This document shows positions 1-9,520 of a stretch of DNA of 64,000 nucleotides, in pieces. The notes under the pieces are model-generated. The model was not told where the DNA came from. It saw nothing but the letters and a program-made list of their open reading frames with translations, and searched no databases. The DNA comes from Sideroxydans lithotrophicus ES-1. Lineage in GTDB: Bacteria; Pseudomonadota; Gammaproteobacteria; Burkholderiales; Gallionellaceae. Positions within the stretch are counted from its first letter, which is position 1. Every line of letters begins with the position of its first letter. A program made the position numbers and the translations under genes. The stretch lies in NCBI RefSeq assembly GCF_000025705.1, contig NC_013959.1, positions 670,001-734,000 on the forward strand, written 5' to 3'.

Positions 1-149
1 TTCGAAGCCTGTTTGCTGTCATTGAGTCGTGCGGAATGCAATGCGCGAACTGGCCACACACTACCATAAACCTACTTCGTTGACATGGAGTCGCTCGGGC
101 GCCCAGGATTTTGCGCCGTGGAAGAGGGCTGGGCGTTTACAATGGCGCG

Positions 150-392
150 ATGGATCCGGAACAACTGCAATTACTCGTCACTCGCGTCATGCCCTACGGC
201 AAATACAAGGGGCGCGTGATCGCCGACTTGCCGGGGAATTACCTGAATTGGTTCGCGCGCAAAGGCTTCCCGCCCGGGGAGATCGGCAGGCTGCTGGCAT
301 TGATGCAGGAGATCGATCACAACGGCCTTGCCGCCCTGCTAAAGCCGCTGCGAGATCGCCATGCAGCCGGACTTGATTCAGTTGCGAGATAG
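150..392 (+). CDS. DUF3820 family protein
   Basis: A small cytoplasmic protein of 80 residues. The stretch VMPYGKYKGR near residue 11, followed by LPxxYLxWFxRKGFPxGE, matches the DUF3820 family as I know it (sometimes labelled putative quorum-sensing-regulated virulence factor); no biochemical role is established. I start it at the ATG at 150 because the family begins just before the PYGKYKG motif; an in-frame upstream start at 111 would add 13 unconserved residues. It precedes a metallohydrolase gene on the same strand with a 38-base gap, so the two may be cotranscribed. Confidence 0.75.
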   Translation: MDPEQLQLLVTRVMPYGKYKGRVIADLPGNYLNWFARKGFPPGEIGRLLALMQEIDHNGLAALLKPLRDRHAAGLDSVAR

Positions 393-430
393 CGTTCTAC
401 CATCGAGCCACATTCCTTATCCGACCACTC

Positions 431-964
431 ATGCACCCGAAGCTTCCGTCGAATTATCTGGCCGGCTATCCTCTTCCCTTGGTCGAACAGGTGCGGCAAT
501 CGATCGAACAAGGTCGACTGGCCGGTCTGTTGCGGCAGAAATATCCGCTGGCGCACGATGTACGCACCGACAAGGCGCTGTACGACTATGCGCTGCAACT
601 GAAGAGCGCCTATTTGCGTAACGCCGGACAACTGAGCAAAGTGGCGTTCGACAGCAAGCTGCATGTGATCAGGAACGCGCTGGGGATGCACACCAGCATC
701 TCGCGCGTGCAGGGCGGCAACCTCAAAGCCAAGCGCGAGATCCGCATCGCAGTCATGTTCAAGGAGATGCCGGAGGAATTCCTGCGCATGATCGTGGTGC
801 ACGAACTTGCGCACATGAAGCAGCGCGAACACGACAAGGCTTTCTATCAACTGTGCATGCACATGGAGCCGGACTATGCGCAGCTGGAGTTCGATCTGCG
901 CGCCTATCTGATGTATCTGGATGCCGGCGGTACGAGGTTATGGGGTGGAGTCGATGGGAATTGA
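431..964 (+). CDS. YgjP-like M48-type metallohydrolase
   Basis: A 177-residue protein with a zinc-binding HELAH motif at about residues 124-128 and a further His at 134 in HxxxxxHDKAFY, followed by CMHMEPDY. This is the arrangement of the YgjP/DUF45 metal-dependent hydrolase family (gluzincin-like). The region before it (residues 60-115) has the beta-rich pattern that precedes the helix in this family. No signal peptide is visible, so it should be cytoplasmic. Substrate unknown. It lies just downstream of the DUF3820 gene on the same strand. Confidence 0.75.
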   Translation: MHPKLPSNYLAGYPLPLVEQVRQSIEQGRLAGLLRQKYPLAHDVRTDKALYDYALQLKSAYLRNAGQLSKVAFDSKLHVIRNALGMHTSISRVQGGNLKAKREIRIAVMFKEMPEEFLRMIVVHELAHMKQREHDKAFYQLCMHMEPDYAQLEFDLRAYLMYLDAGGTRLWGGVDGN

Positions 965-1134
965 ATTGTCCGAGAGCGGACAGCAGCGACTGTTGCCACC
1001 AATTCTTTCCAGTCGTTCAACTTTTCTTCTATGCCTTCATTCGATCTGTTACAGAGTATACGCGTTAGCGGCATTGCCATCCAATATTCATACCGGAAGT
1101 GATAATCTTCTCAGGAAACCAACAGGAGCTTGCC

Positions 1135-1464
1135 ATGAAATTTTCAAAAAGAATGCTGGCTATCATTGCCATAGTGTCGCTGTTTGCCGGCTTGAGTGGA
1201 TGTGCAAACAACATCTTCATCGGCGTTCGAGAAGGAGCCGATCGAGTGGTTCTGGCGGAAGCAAACCAGGTTGGCAGCTGTCAGTCCAAAGGGGCGATCA
1301 TCATTAGCGTCTTTGCCAAATTTCGAATTGAAAAAGACGTGGAGGCAAATATGTATCAAATGGCGCGCAATGAGGCTGTTGATGCAGGTGCAGATACGGT
1401 CGTGAAGGGTGACTCGCCTGAATTCGGCAAGCGAACTTTTAAATTGTACAAATGCCGACCCTGA
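1135..1464 (+). CDS. DUF4156-type lipoprotein
   Basis: A 109-residue predicted lipoprotein. The N terminus has a Lys/Arg region, a hydrophobic stretch (MLAIIAIVSLFAG) and a lipobox LSGC with Cys near residue 21. The rest (residues 30-109) contains VxLAxxxQVGSCQxKG and a C-terminal KLYKC, as in the DUF4156 family of small outer-membrane or periplasmic lipoproteins. Start chosen at 1135 because an AGGAG-like ribosome site lies just upstream and the signal peptide begins there. It is separated by about 170 bases from the preceding gene and probably has its own promoter. Function unknown. Confidence 0.75.
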   Translation: MKFSKRMLAIIAIVSLFAGLSGCANNIFIGVREGADRVVLAEANQVGSCQSKGAIIISVFAKFRIEKDVEANMYQMARNEAVDAGADTVVKGDSPEFGKRTFKLYKCRP

Positions 1465-1608
1465 TTGGATGATTCTGATGATCTTCCATCACTACCGAAT
1501 GCCCTCCGCATGAAACTGATTGCCCGTTGCTGGCCGATGGCAGAGGTCCACCCATAATCTCTCAATGCCGGGAGCCATTCGCGCCTATCCTTATTCAGCC
1601 GTGAAAGC

Positions 1609-3036
1609 TCAATCTTCCAGCGCGCGCACCTTCACCGTCTTGCCTTTCACTTTTCCTGCCGACAATCGCTTCACTGCCTCGCGCGCGATGTTGCGCGCGA
1701 CGGCAACGTAAGTGGACATATCTGTCACGGTGATCTTGCCGACCTGTTCGCGGGTGAATCCGGCTTCGCCGGTCAAGGCGCCCAGCACATCGCCGGGGCG
1801 GATCTTTTCCTTGCGGCCGCCGAGGATCTGCAGCGTCACCATCGGCGGGATCAGCGGTTTGTCGTTTGCGCGCTTCACCGATTCCAGCGTGTGCCACTCC
1901 GGTTCGCTGCCCACCATCTTGGCGATGTTGGAGATGCGGTGCATGTCGGCCGGGCTGGCCAGGCTCAGCGCCCAACCCTCTGCGTCGGCGCGTCCGGTGC
2001 GGCCGATGCGGTGGATGTGGATCTCCGGATCGGGCGTGACGTCGACATTGATGACGGCTTCGAGTTGCGCGATGTCGAGGCCACGTGCGGCCACGTCCGT
2101 GGCGACCAGCACCGAGCAGCTGCGGTTGGCGAACTGGATCAGCACCTGGTCGCGTTCGCGCTGTTCCATGTCGCCGTTCAGCGTCAGCGCATGTATGCCT
2201 TCGGCATGCAGCACGTCGAGCAGATCGCGACATTGCTGCTTGGTGTTGCAAAAGGCCAGCGTACTGACTGGGCGGTAATGCTTGAGCAGGGTGGCGACGG
2301 CCTGCAGGCGCTCTTCGTGTTTCACCTCGTAGAAGCGCTGGCGGATCTTGCTGCCCTCGTGCTGTTCCGGCAGTTTCACCTCCTGCGGCTTGCGCATGAA
2401 TTTCTGCGCCAGCCGCGCGATGCCTTCCGGGTAGGTCGCCGAGAACAGCATGGTCTGGCGCTGGGCCGGGCAGTGCTTCACCACGAAGGCGATGTCGTCG
2501 TAGAAGCCCATGTCCAGCATGCGATCCGCTTCGTCCAGCACCAGCGTATTGAGTGCATCCAGTTTGAGGCTGCCGCGTTCGAGGTGATCCATGATGCGGC
2601 CCGGCGTGCCGACGACGATGTGCGCACCGTGCTCCAGGCTGTCGCGCTGCGGGCGCATGGTGCTGCCGCCGACCAGCGACAATATCTTGATGTTGTCGGC
2701 GAAGCGCGCCAGCCGGCGCAGCTCCTGCGTCACTTGGTCGGCCAGCTCGCGCGTGGGGCACAGCACCATGGCCTGCACGGCGAAGCGACGCGGGTTGAGG
2801 TTGGTGAGCAGCGGCAGGGCGAACGCGGCGGTCTTGCCGCTGCCGGTCTTGGCCTGCGCGATGAGGTCGTTCCCGGCCAGCGTGATCGGCAGGCTCTCGG
2901 CCTGGATCGGCGTCATCGTGCGGTATTCGAGCTGCTGCAGGTTCGCCAGCAACGCGGGCGACAGCGGCAGTTCGTTGAAGGGGCGGCCGGTCGCGGCGGC
3001 GGCGGGTGTTGGGGCGGGTGGGGTAGTTTTATTCAT
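1609..3036 (-). CDS. dbpA: ATP-dependent RNA helicase DbpA
   Basis: A DEAD-box RNA helicase of 475 residues. From the N terminus: Q motif around residues 20-48, Walker A AKTGSGKT at 62-69, a PTRELADQ motif, the DEAD box in VLDEADRMLDMGF near 165, SAT in LFSATYP, then the second RecA domain with ARGLDI and HRIGRTGR. The C terminus (about 400-475, IRPGDVLGALTGEAG...) is the DbpA RNA-binding domain, which in E. coli recognises 23S rRNA helix 92, so a role in large-subunit assembly is expected. ATG at 3036 is preferred over a TTG two codons earlier. Confidence 0.92.
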   Translation of the reverse strand: MNKTTPPAPTPAAAATGRPFNELPLSPALLANLQQLEYRTMTPIQAESLPITLAGNDLIAQAKTGSGKTAAFALPLLTNLNPRRFAVQAMVLCPTRELADQVTQELRRLARFADNIKILSLVGGSTMRPQRDSLEHGAHIVVGTPGRIMDHLERGSLKLDALNTLVLDEADRMLDMGFYDDIAFVVKHCPAQRQTMLFSATYPEGIARLAQKFMRKPQEVKLPEQHEGSKIRQRFYEVKHEERLQAVATLLKHYRPVSTLAFCNTKQQCRDLLDVLHAEGIHALTLNGDMEQRERDQVLIQFANRSCSVLVATDVAARGLDIAQLEAVINVDVTPDPEIHIHRIGRTGRADAEGWALSLASPADMHRISNIAKMVGSEPEWHTLESVKRANDKPLIPPMVTLQILGGRKEKIRPGDVLGALTGEAGFTREQVGKITVTDMSTYVAVARNIAREAVKRLSAGKVKGKTVKVRALED

Positions 3037-3369
3037 GCGCAATTATCCCCGCCTGCAGCGCGGAGCGCCTGAAAATTTGAATCACGCGCGGGGTGAATTA
3101 CGCATTGGGTCGCTAAATCCTCAAGCGTGCAGGCAATGCCTGCAGGTTTGTATCTTTGGGCGTATATCCCGAGAAGGCCATTAGTGCTAGATTCTTGTCA
3201 ACGCATCGGTCTTTCCCCACGTTCATGGGAGATGAATGTGCATCGCATCCAGTTCGGGGGCGGGAAGGATCGTTGAATCATCCTGATTTTCGGGCAGCGT
3301 GCAGCTCCGTTTCACGATCACTTTAATTTTGTTCTTTGGGAATTAATTAAATGTAGAGGAGAAGTCACT
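3037..3369. other. Intergenic region, divergent 5' ends
   Basis: About 330 bases between the divergent dbpA and the small gene at 3370. It must hold both promoters. I see a short palindrome TGCAGGCAATGCCTGCA at 3128-3144 and an AT-rich stretch just before the ribosome site of the downstream gene (about 3318-3352). No open frame, tRNA or known riboswitch pattern was recognised. Confidence 0.4.
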
Positions 3370-3663
3370 ATGGCAATCAAGATTGCTGTCCCGAAGGCGC
3401 GAAGTGCCCCTGCATTGCCGCCCGGTCTCGCAAGCGATTTTTCACTGGTCAGGGAGCAATTCCCGAAAATCGCCGACAAGATCACTGCGTTATGGGGGTC
3501 CGTCGTCCTGCAGGAATATCTCAGCAAGACCATCTTCGACGAACGGGGCGGGCGTCAGGGTTTCCCCATGCCAGTCGTCTCTGCATTGATGAGGATATTC
3601 GATTATCACGGTACGCTGATGCCCGAAAACAAAACGGAGGATAACTGGGGACATGTCGTATGA
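3370..3663 (+). CDS. Small hypothetical protein
   Basis: A 97-residue soluble protein that I do not recognise. A good ribosome site (GAGGAG) lies just upstream of the ATG and the codon use resembles its neighbours, so it is probably real. It has a Pro/Ala-rich N terminus, a central mixed alpha/beta composition and no signal peptide or membrane segment. It stands alone between divergent dbpA and convergent lpxH. Function unknown. Confidence 0.55.
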   Translation: MAIKIAVPKARSAPALPPGLASDFSLVREQFPKIADKITALWGSVVLQEYLSKTIFDERGGRQGFPMPVVSALMRIFDYHGTLMPENKTEDNWGHVV

Positions 3664-3770
3664 ATGGCCCCGGCAGGGATTGCCCTGCGCATCATGACCG
3701 TAAATCCGGGTCTTGCGCTTCCTGTATTGCTCCTTGAACAGCTCGTCGATCGGTAGCCCGGAGCCGGAAG

Positions 3771-4496
3771 CTATACGTACACCCATGCAAGGCCATGCTC
3801 GTCGCAACGCAGGGTGGCCGTCTTGCCGCTGTCCCAGTCTCCCAGCACCCAGCGCTCGCAAGCATGCCCATCCACGTGATGCAGGTGCTTTGCCGGACGG
3901 TGTGTGTGGCCATGGATGAGGCGCGGGTAGTGCTGCTGGCGCAACAGTTCGTTCACCGCATCGCAATTCACATCCATGATGTCCGTCGCTTTGAGCCGTT
4001 TTTCGCTTTCACTTTGCATCCGCAGTTGTTCGATCAATTCCTTGCGCTGTGCCAGGGGCTGCGCAAGAAATCGCGTTTGCCAGTCACGGTTGCGCACCAT
4101 GTTGCGGAAATCCTGATAGCCGGTATCGTCGGTGCACAGCGCATCGCCGTGCGTGAGCAGGGTAGGCGTGCCGTACAGGTCGAGCAGTGTCGGGTCGTCG
4201 AGCAATGTCGCATTGCAGGCAGAGCAGAGTTCTTCATCCATCAGAAAATCGCGGTTGCCGTGCATGATGTAGATGCGCGTGCCATGTGCAGCCAGTTTGC
4301 GCAAGGTGTCGGTGACGCGCAGATGGAACGGGTCGCCCAGATCGTCGTCGCCCGCCCAATACTCGAACAGGTCACCCAGGATATAGAGTGCTTCGGCTGC
4401 GGGCGCGATGTCGGCGGCAAAACGCAGGAACAGCTCCGCGCTATGCGGATGTTCGCGGCTCAAGTGCAGATCGGAAATGAACAGGGAGTGAGGCAT
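3771..4496 (-). CDS. lpxH: UDP-2,3-diacylglucosamine diphosphatase LpxH
   Basis: A 241-residue calcineurin-like metallophosphoesterase that makes lipid X from UDP-2,3-diacylglucosamine in lipid A biosynthesis, peripheral to the inner membrane. Metal-binding motifs are visible: SDLHLS at residues 8-13, GDLFEYW near 41, MHGNRDF near 79, THGD near 115 and HGHTHRPA near 196. Length fits the family. It lies downstream of the cyclophilin gene, separated by a strong minus-strand terminator, a pairing often seen in beta- and gammaproteobacteria. Confidence 0.93.
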   Translation of the reverse strand: MPHSLFISDLHLSREHPHSAELFLRFAADIAPAAEALYILGDLFEYWAGDDDLGDPFHLRVTDTLRKLAAHGTRIYIMHGNRDFLMDEELCSACNATLLDDPTLLDLYGTPTLLTHGDALCTDDTGYQDFRNMVRNRDWQTRFLAQPLAQRKELIEQLRMQSESEKRLKATDIMDVNCDAVNELLRQQHYPRLIHGHTHRPAKHLHHVDGHACERWVLGDWDSGKTATLRCDEHGLAWVYV

Positions 4497-4497
4497 G

Positions 4498-4524
4498 AAA
4501 CAAAACGGCGCCGAGGCGCCGTTT
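4498..4524 (-). terminator. Rho-independent terminator after the cyclophilin gene
   Basis: Perfect 10-bp arms AAACGGCGCC (4503-4512) and GGCGCCGTTT (4515-4524) with a 2-base tip. On the minus strand the hairpin is followed by a T-rich run. It lies between the cyclophilin stop and the lpxH start and should reduce read-through into lpxH. Confidence 0.7.
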
Positions 4525-4528
4525 GCTG

Positions 4529-5116
4529 TTATTTCACCACTTCCGCCTTGAGGATGACGACGTCCTCTTTCGGGACATCCTGGAAGAAACCGCTGCTGCC
4601 GGTCTTTACCTTGCCTATGGCGTCGACCACTTCCTTGCCTTCCACGACCTTGCCGAACACGCAGTAGCCCCAGCCATCCTGTCCCGGATAGTCGAGGAAG
4701 CTGTTGTTCTTGGTGTTGATGAAGAACTGGGCAGTGGCAGAATGCGGGTCGCCGGTACGCGCCATGGCGATGGTGTAGATGTCGTTCTTCAGGCCGTTGG
4801 CTGCCTCGTTCTTGATCGGTGCCTTGGTCGGCTTTTGTTTCATGCCGGGTTCGAAGCCGCCGCCCTGGATCATGAAGTTGGGGATCACGCGATGGAAGAT
4901 CGTGTTGCTGTAGAAGCCGCTGTTCACGTATTCGAGAAAGTTCGCGACGGTGACGGGGGCTTTCTCGGCATCGAGTTGCAGGGTGATGTCGCCGAGGTTG
5001 GTGTGCAGTTTTACCATGTTCATTTTTCCTTTGGTTGCGTGTGTTGATTTGGCTTGAGCGGGCAGGACGCAGAGTCCGGCCAGCAGTAATGCGAGAACGA
5101 TACGGATCATTTTCAT
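4529..5116 (-). CDS. Periplasmic peptidyl-prolyl cis-trans isomerase (cyclophilin)
   Basis: A cyclophilin-type PPIase of 195 residues. The start at 5116 has a GGAGG ribosome site upstream and begins a signal peptide ([22 protein letters not shown]), giving periplasmic export as for PpiA; the frame also extends ten codons further upstream. The fold core is clear: [14 protein letters not shown], FLEYVxSGFY, [13 protein letters not shown] (catalytic Arg region), [17 protein letters not shown] and [13 protein letters not shown]. An internal Met just before VKLHTN could give a cytoplasmic form similar to PpiB, but nothing shows that it is used. Confidence 0.88.
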   Translation of the reverse strand: MKMIRIVLALLLAGLCVLPAQAKSTHATKGKMNMVKLHTNLGDITLQLDAEKAPVTVANFLEYVNSGFYSNTIFHRVIPNFMIQGGGFEPGMKQKPTKAPIKNEAANGLKNDIYTIAMARTGDPHSATAQFFINTKNNSFLDYPGQDGWGYCVFGKVVEGKEVVDAIGKVKTGSSGFFQDVPKEDVVILKAEVVK

Positions 5117-5129
5117 TTGGATGCCTCCA

Positions 5130-6296
5130 TTATGCCGCCCCTTCATAGACGATCTGCCAGTGACCGTTGCGTTTCATCCAGTATTGGCGCTTGTTCATGT
5201 GATTGTTGAGGTTGTTGCTTTCGTAATCCTGCTCGAAGTTGACCACCACCAGGTCCGGCTGGCTGGGATAGGGGAACATGCTGACGTTCGACATCTTGAC
5301 CTTGATCCAGGTCTTGCCGGAATTGACCAGGCGTTTTTGCTGGGCAAATGCGGGCAGCTTCATGCTGCCGGTAGAGAAATCCGGGGCGTAATGCGAGAGA
5401 TAGGCATCGGTGTCGCGGCTGGCCCAGTCGCTGCGCCATTGCTCGACCGCTTTCAGCAACTCGGCGTGTTCCTTGTTGTCCTCGTCGTTAACCCAGTCGA
5501 TCTTGCTGGCGATGATGACCGGAGTGATGCCGATCTGCAGATGGCTGCCGAGATAGTTGAGGTCATTGTTGGCCAGCACCACACAACCATTGCTGGCACG
5601 CGGAGGGCGGCTAAAGGTGTCGGGAGGCGTGCCGTGCAGCCAGATGCCGTGTCCATCATGGCCTTCGCGCTTGTCCCATTCGTTGGGGTAGCTCAGCGGA
5701 TATGCGCTGGGTCCGTAGAAGTCGGTGATCTTGTCCTTGCCCAGGTGGCCATTGACGAAATATACGCCCAGCGGCGTCTTCTGGTCACCCTCGGATACTT
5801 TGTCCGCGCCCTTCTTGCCGACGCTGATGTAAAAATCGGACACATAGCGCGGTTCGCCATTCACATTCTCGAACAGGTAGAGCGTGGACTTGCTGGTGTC
5901 TACCACCACGGCATAACGTTGCTGGGGCGAGAGCTGCCACAGGTACTTGGGTACGCCGATGGGCTGCTGTTCCTGCGCGCGCTGCAAACGGACGTTCGCC
6001 TCTTCGCGCAGATCCTGTACCAGATTGGGCGGCGCGTTGGGGGCGTCGCCAAAGCTGCTGATCGGTTTTGAGCGCGCCAACAGCAGGTCGCCCTTCACCA
6101 GTTGGGCCAGTTTGAAATTGGGATTGATCTTGAGCAGCGAATCGACCTCGTTCAGCGCCACATCAAGGTGGTTCTCGCCGATCGCGCGCAAGCTCTTGGC
6201 CATGCCGATTTCCAGTTCGCGTGAAACGGATTCGCCCGCCATTGCGGGGGCAGCGAGCAGGGGAAGCAGCAGAAGCGCGAGCAGGCGAGCAGTCAT
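5130..6296 (-). CDS. L,D-transpeptidase (YkuD family) with C-terminal Cds6/SnoaL-like domain
   Basis: A 388-residue exported enzyme with signal peptide [20 protein letters not shown]. The YkuD domain occupies about residues 125-260 and carries the catalytic signature with IWLHG and SNGCVVL (Cys nucleophile), so it should catalyse 3-3 peptidoglycan cross-links or attach proteins to peptidoglycan. The C-terminal 100 residues ([21 protein letters not shown]...) form a SnoaL/NTF2-like (Cds6) domain that also ends the neighbouring TPR protein. The genes are 2 bases apart, so they form an operon and probably work together at the envelope. Confidence 0.87.
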   Translation of the reverse strand: MTARLLALLLLPLLAAPAMAGESVSRELEIGMAKSLRAIGENHLDVALNEVDSLLKINPNFKLAQLVKGDLLLARSKPISSFGDAPNAPPNLVQDLREEANVRLQRAQEQQPIGVPKYLWQLSPQQRYAVVVDTSKSTLYLFENVNGEPRYVSDFYISVGKKGADKVSEGDQKTPLGVYFVNGHLGKDKITDFYGPSAYPLSYPNEWDKREGHDGHGIWLHGTPPDTFSRPPRASNGCVVLANNDLNYLGSHLQIGITPVIIASKIDWVNDEDNKEHAELLKAVEQWRSDWASRDTDAYLSHYAPDFSTGSMKLPAFAQQKRLVNSGKTWIKVKMSNVSMFPYPSQPDLVVVNFEQDYESNNLNNHMNKRQYWMKRNGHWQIVYEGAA

Positions 6297-6298
6297 GC

Positions 6299-7336
6299 TT
6301 ATCTACCCGAGCGCTCTTCAGCGATCAGCCATTGCCCGTCGACGTTAAGCCAGTCGATCGTCTTGATGGAAACGACGTTCAGGCGGGTAGCGTGATAAGT
6401 CTGTCTGAAGGTGATGCTGGCGTGTTTCGCATCCGCCACTTTGACCTTGGGGTCATGTATCTCGACGCGGATCGATTTGGGGGCGGCGATACGTGCCTTG
6501 CGCTGCGCTTCCCATGCCTTGCGGCTGCCGCCGGGCACTTTGAATTCCTTGGCGTAGAACGCGAGGTATTTCCTGCTGTTCTTGGCAGACCAGGCCGCTG
6601 CCCATTCTTTGGTGGATTTCAGCACTTCTGCGCTGGGGTCTGCGCTGGGGGCGGTAACTGCAACTGCAGGTTTGGGCGGTTCAGCCGGCTTCGCCGCCGG
6701 AGTGACGGCGGCGACGGTAGACGCAGCCGGCGGTGTGACGGCAGGTACCGCTGGTGTTGTGGCTGGCGGAGCGATCTCGGCCATGGCGGTGTTCGTCGGT
6801 TTGCCGGCGGTGCGTGTGTTCTTGCCGAACAGTTCATGGATCAGCGCCAGTTTGGTTTTGGTGTTGGAGTTGGTATTGCTCTTCTCCAGTTGCAAAGCCC
6901 GGTCATAGGCCTGGCTGGCCATCTTGGCGTAGATGTCGCCGAGGTTCTCGTGCGCGGTGGCGTAACTGGGATTGGTGCGGATGGCCATTTCCAGCTCTTC
7001 CTTGGCTTTCTCGTATTGGCCCTGGCCGGCGTAGAGCACCGCGAGGTTGTTGTAGGGTTCGGGCAGCTCCGGATAATCCTGGGTGAGGTTGTTGAAGACC
7101 GTGATCGCATCTGTCGTGTTGCCCTGTTCGGCGAAGATCAGTCCTTTGAGGAAGCGTGCCTGCGCATCCTTGGGCTTGGTTGCGAGGTAGGCGTTCACCT
7201 TCTCCATCGCTTGCGCATGTTCGCCTTGCTTGAACAGTTTGTTGGCGTCTTGCAGGTCATCTGCCTGAGCGGGGATGGTGAGCGCTAACAGGATGCCCAG
7301 TGCGGCAGCACTGCTGAACAGTTTAAGCATATTCAT
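6299..7336 (-). CDS. TPR-repeat protein with C-terminal Cds6/SnoaL-like domain
   Basis: A 345-residue exported protein: signal peptide through about residue 25 (ALTIPAQA), three to four tetratricopeptide repeats (about 27-165), an Ala/Pro/Val-rich linker (190-245), then a C-terminal domain ([21 protein letters not shown]...) similar to the tail of the adjacent L,D-transpeptidase. The linker and shared domain suggest a periplasmic scaffold that works with the transpeptidase; this is inferred from the neighbourhood. It is the first gene of the minus-strand pair and shares a 150-base divergent promoter region with glnS. Confidence 0.8.
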   Translation of the reverse strand: MNMLKLFSSAAALGILLALTIPAQADDLQDANKLFKQGEHAQAMEKVNAYLATKPKDAQARFLKGLIFAEQGNTTDAITVFNNLTQDYPELPEPYNNLAVLYAGQGQYEKAKEELEMAIRTNPSYATAHENLGDIYAKMASQAYDRALQLEKSNTNSNTKTKLALIHELFGKNTRTAGKPTNTAMAEIAPPATTPAVPAVTPPAASTVAAVTPAAKPAEPPKPAVAVTAPSADPSAEVLKSTKEWAAAWSAKNSRKYLAFYAKEFKVPGGSRKAWEAQRKARIAAPKSIRVEIHDPKVKVADAKHASITFRQTYHATRLNVVSIKTIDWLNVDGQWLIAEERSGR

Positions 7337-7415
7337 CGTCTGGTTTGTTCCGGGAAAGTTGCCAATTCAAAGAGGTGGCGATTCTACCAAATAAGTGGCG
7401 TCCTTACACGGTTTG

Positions 7416-7451
7416 CACCAAGTCTTGGTGGGGCCTGTTTTCGGGTAGAAT
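7416..7451 (+). promoter_or_regulatory. Candidate glnS promoter with overlapping inverted repeat
   Basis: A perfect inverted repeat CACCAAG-T-CTTGGTG (7416-7430) lies 15 bases upstream of a -10-like TAGAAT (7446-7451), about 40 bases before glnS. The repeat would overlap the -35 region, so it could be an operator. Evidence is pattern only. Confidence 0.35.
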
Positions 7452-7486
7452 CCCGCCACTTCATTGCCGATACTTTTTTAACAAAA

Positions 7487-9166
7487 ATGAGCAGCAACAC
7501 TCCCGTTTCCGCCGCACCCGTTTCCAATTTCATCCGCACCATCATCGATGGCGACCTGGCCAGCGGCAAACACAGCAGCATCGTCACCCGTTTTCCGCCT
7601 GAGCCGAACGGTTATCTGCATGTCGGCCACGCCAAATCCATCTGCCTGAACTTTGGCCTGGCAAAGGATTACAACGGCAAATGCAACCTGCGTTTCGACG
7701 ACACCAACCCGGAAAAGGAAAATGCGGAATACGCCCAGTCCATTCAGGACGACGTGCGCTGGCTGGGCTTCCAGTGGAACGGCGAAGTGCGCTGGGCATC
7801 GGACTATTTCGACGCGCTGTACGATTTCGCCGTGGAACTCATCAACAAGGGGCTGGCCTATGTGGACGACCTGACGCCGGAGCAGATGCGCGAATATCGC
7901 GGTACGCTGACCCAACCCGGCAGGAACAGCCCGAACCGCGACCGCTCTGTTGCAGAGAACCTCGATCTGTTCAGACGCATGAAGGCGGGCGAATTCGCCG
8001 ACGGCGCCATGGTGCTGCGTGCCAAGATCGACATGAGCTCGCCCAACATCAACCTGCGCGACCCGGTGATCTACCGCATCAAGCGCGCCCACCACATCCG
8101 CACCGGCGACAAGTGGTGCATCTACCCGATGTACGACTACACGCATTGCATCTCCGACGCGCTGGAAGGCATCACTCATTCCATTTGCACGCTGGAGTTC
8201 GAGGATCACCGCCCGTTGTACGACTGGGTGCTGGACAACATCACCATCCCCTGCCACCCGCGCCAGTACGAGTTTTCGCGGCTGGAACTGCACTACACCA
8301 TCACCAGCAAGCGCAAGTTGCTGCAGCTGGTGAACGAGAAGAAGGTGAGCGGCTGGGACGACCCGCGCATGCCCACCATCAGCGGCATGCGCCGGCGCGG
8401 CTATACACCGGAAGGCATCCGCGAATTCGCCAAGCGCATCGGTGTTTCCAAGAGCGAGAACATCGTCGACATGGCGATCATGGAAGGCGCGATCCGCGAA
8501 GATCTGGAACTGCGCGCCCCGCGCGTGATGGCGATCATCAATCCGCTCAAGGTCACGATCACGAATGCCGACGGCGCGCAGACGCGCGAGGCGGATTTTC
8601 ACCCCAACATGCCGGAACTCGGTAAACGCGTGGTGCCGTTCAGCAAAGATTTGTTCATCGAAGCCGACGACTTCGCCGAGGTGCCGCCCGCAGGCTGGAA
8701 GCGCCTGACGCTCGGCGGCGAGATCCGCCTGCGCCACAGCTATGTGATGCGCTGCGACGAAGCGGTGAAGGATGCAACGGGCAAGGTCGTCGAACTCAAG
8801 TGCAGCATCGACCATGACACGCTGGGCAAGAACCCGGAAGGCCGCAAGGTGAAGGGTGTCATCCATTTCTTGTCGAAAGAACACGCGCTGCCCGCCGAGA
8901 TTCGCCTGTATGACCGGCTATTCACCGTGCCGGAACCGGATGCCGATCGCGACGTGGATTTCTGCACGCACCTGAATCCGGCTTCGCTCACCGTGGTGCA
9001 AGGCTGGGTGGAGGCTGCCGTGCGCGATGCTGCGCCGGAAACGCGCTACCAGTTCGAGCGCCTGGGCTATTTCGTGACCGACCGCCGCGACCACCAACCG
9101 GGCGGCAAGCTGGTGTTCAACCGCACCGTGACGCTGCGCGACTCCTGGGCGAAAGAACAAGCATGA
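7487..9166 (+). CDS. glnS: Glutaminyl-tRNA synthetase
   Basis: Class I aminoacyl-tRNA synthetase of 559 residues that charges tRNA-Gln with glutamine in the cytoplasm. The HIGH-type signature appears as [16 protein letters not shown] near residues 37-52 and the KMSKS counterpart as TSKRKL near 277. The C-terminal anticodon-binding beta barrels include [18 protein letters not shown]. Length fits bacterial GlnRS. It overlaps the next gene by four bases (ATGA), so translation is coupled to the DUF4870 protein. No strong Shine-Dalgarno sequence is visible before the ATG. Confidence 0.95.
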   Translation: MSSNTPVSAAPVSNFIRTIIDGDLASGKHSSIVTRFPPEPNGYLHVGHAKSICLNFGLAKDYNGKCNLRFDDTNPEKENAEYAQSIQDDVRWLGFQWNGEVRWASDYFDALYDFAVELINKGLAYVDDLTPEQMREYRGTLTQPGRNSPNRDRSVAENLDLFRRMKAGEFADGAMVLRAKIDMSSPNINLRDPVIYRIKRAHHIRTGDKWCIYPMYDYTHCISDALEGITHSICTLEFEDHRPLYDWVLDNITIPCHPRQYEFSRLELHYTITSKRKLLQLVNEKKVSGWDDPRMPTISGMRRRGYTPEGIREFAKRIGVSKSENIVDMAIMEGAIREDLELRAPRVMAIINPLKVTITNADGAQTREADFHPNMPELGKRVVPFSKDLFIEADDFAEVPPAGWKRLTLGGEIRLRHSYVMRCDEAVKDATGKVVELKCSIDHDTLGKNPEGRKVKGVIHFLSKEHALPAEIRLYDRLFTVPEPDADRDVDFCTHLNPASLTVVQGWVEAAVRDAAPETRYQFERLGYFVTDRRDHQPGGKLVFNRTVTLRDSWAKEQA

Positions 9167-9513
9167 GCGAAGAATTCAACGTGCCGGATGGGGAGAAGAT
9201 CAGCTCCCTCAAAAGCCTTACGCAGGTCGTGTATGTGCTATATGCGCTGTCTTACTTCACCGGCGTCACCGCCATCGTCGGCATCATCATCAACTACGTG
9301 AAAAAGGACGATGCCGCCGGAACCTGGCTGGAGAGCCATTTCCGCTGGCAGATACGCACCTTCTGGTTCGGGCTGTTGTGGGCCGTGATCGGTGCGGCGA
9401 CCATGGTCCTGGTGATCGGAATGGCGATCCTGTTCGCCAACTTCTGCTGGATCATTTACCGCATCGTCAAAGGCTGGCTCAACCTCAACGACAACAAACC
9501 CATGATGTTCTGA
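9163..9513 (+). CDS. DUF4870-type small membrane protein
   Basis: A 116-residue inner-membrane protein with three hydrophobic segments (about residues 22-45, 65-82, 84-102). The pattern [21 protein letters not shown], then [11 protein letters not shown], is typical of the DUF4870 (Tic20-like) family. Its ATG overlaps the glnS stop, and cysS starts 7 bases after it, so it sits inside a glnS-cysS operon. Function unknown. Confidence 0.75.
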   Translation: MSEEFNVPDGEKISSLKSLTQVVYVLYALSYFTGVTAIVGIIINYVKKDDAAGTWLESHFRWQIRTFWFGLLWAVIGAATMVLVIGMAILFANFCWIIYRIVKGWLNLNDNKPMMF

Positions 9514-9520
9514 TTCATCC

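Noticed and set aside
80-108. TTGACA at 80-85 as promoter of the DUF3820 gene
   Set aside because: The -35 is perfect, but no acceptable -10 occurs at 16-18 bases.
1891-3072. 393-codon open frame antisense to dbpA
   Set aside because: Fully inside and just beyond dbpA, no domain or ribosome site; a shadow of the helicase gene.
7478-8884. 468-codon open frame antisense to glnS
   Set aside because: Shadow of the synthetase gene; His/Val/Ala-rich, no recognisable motif.
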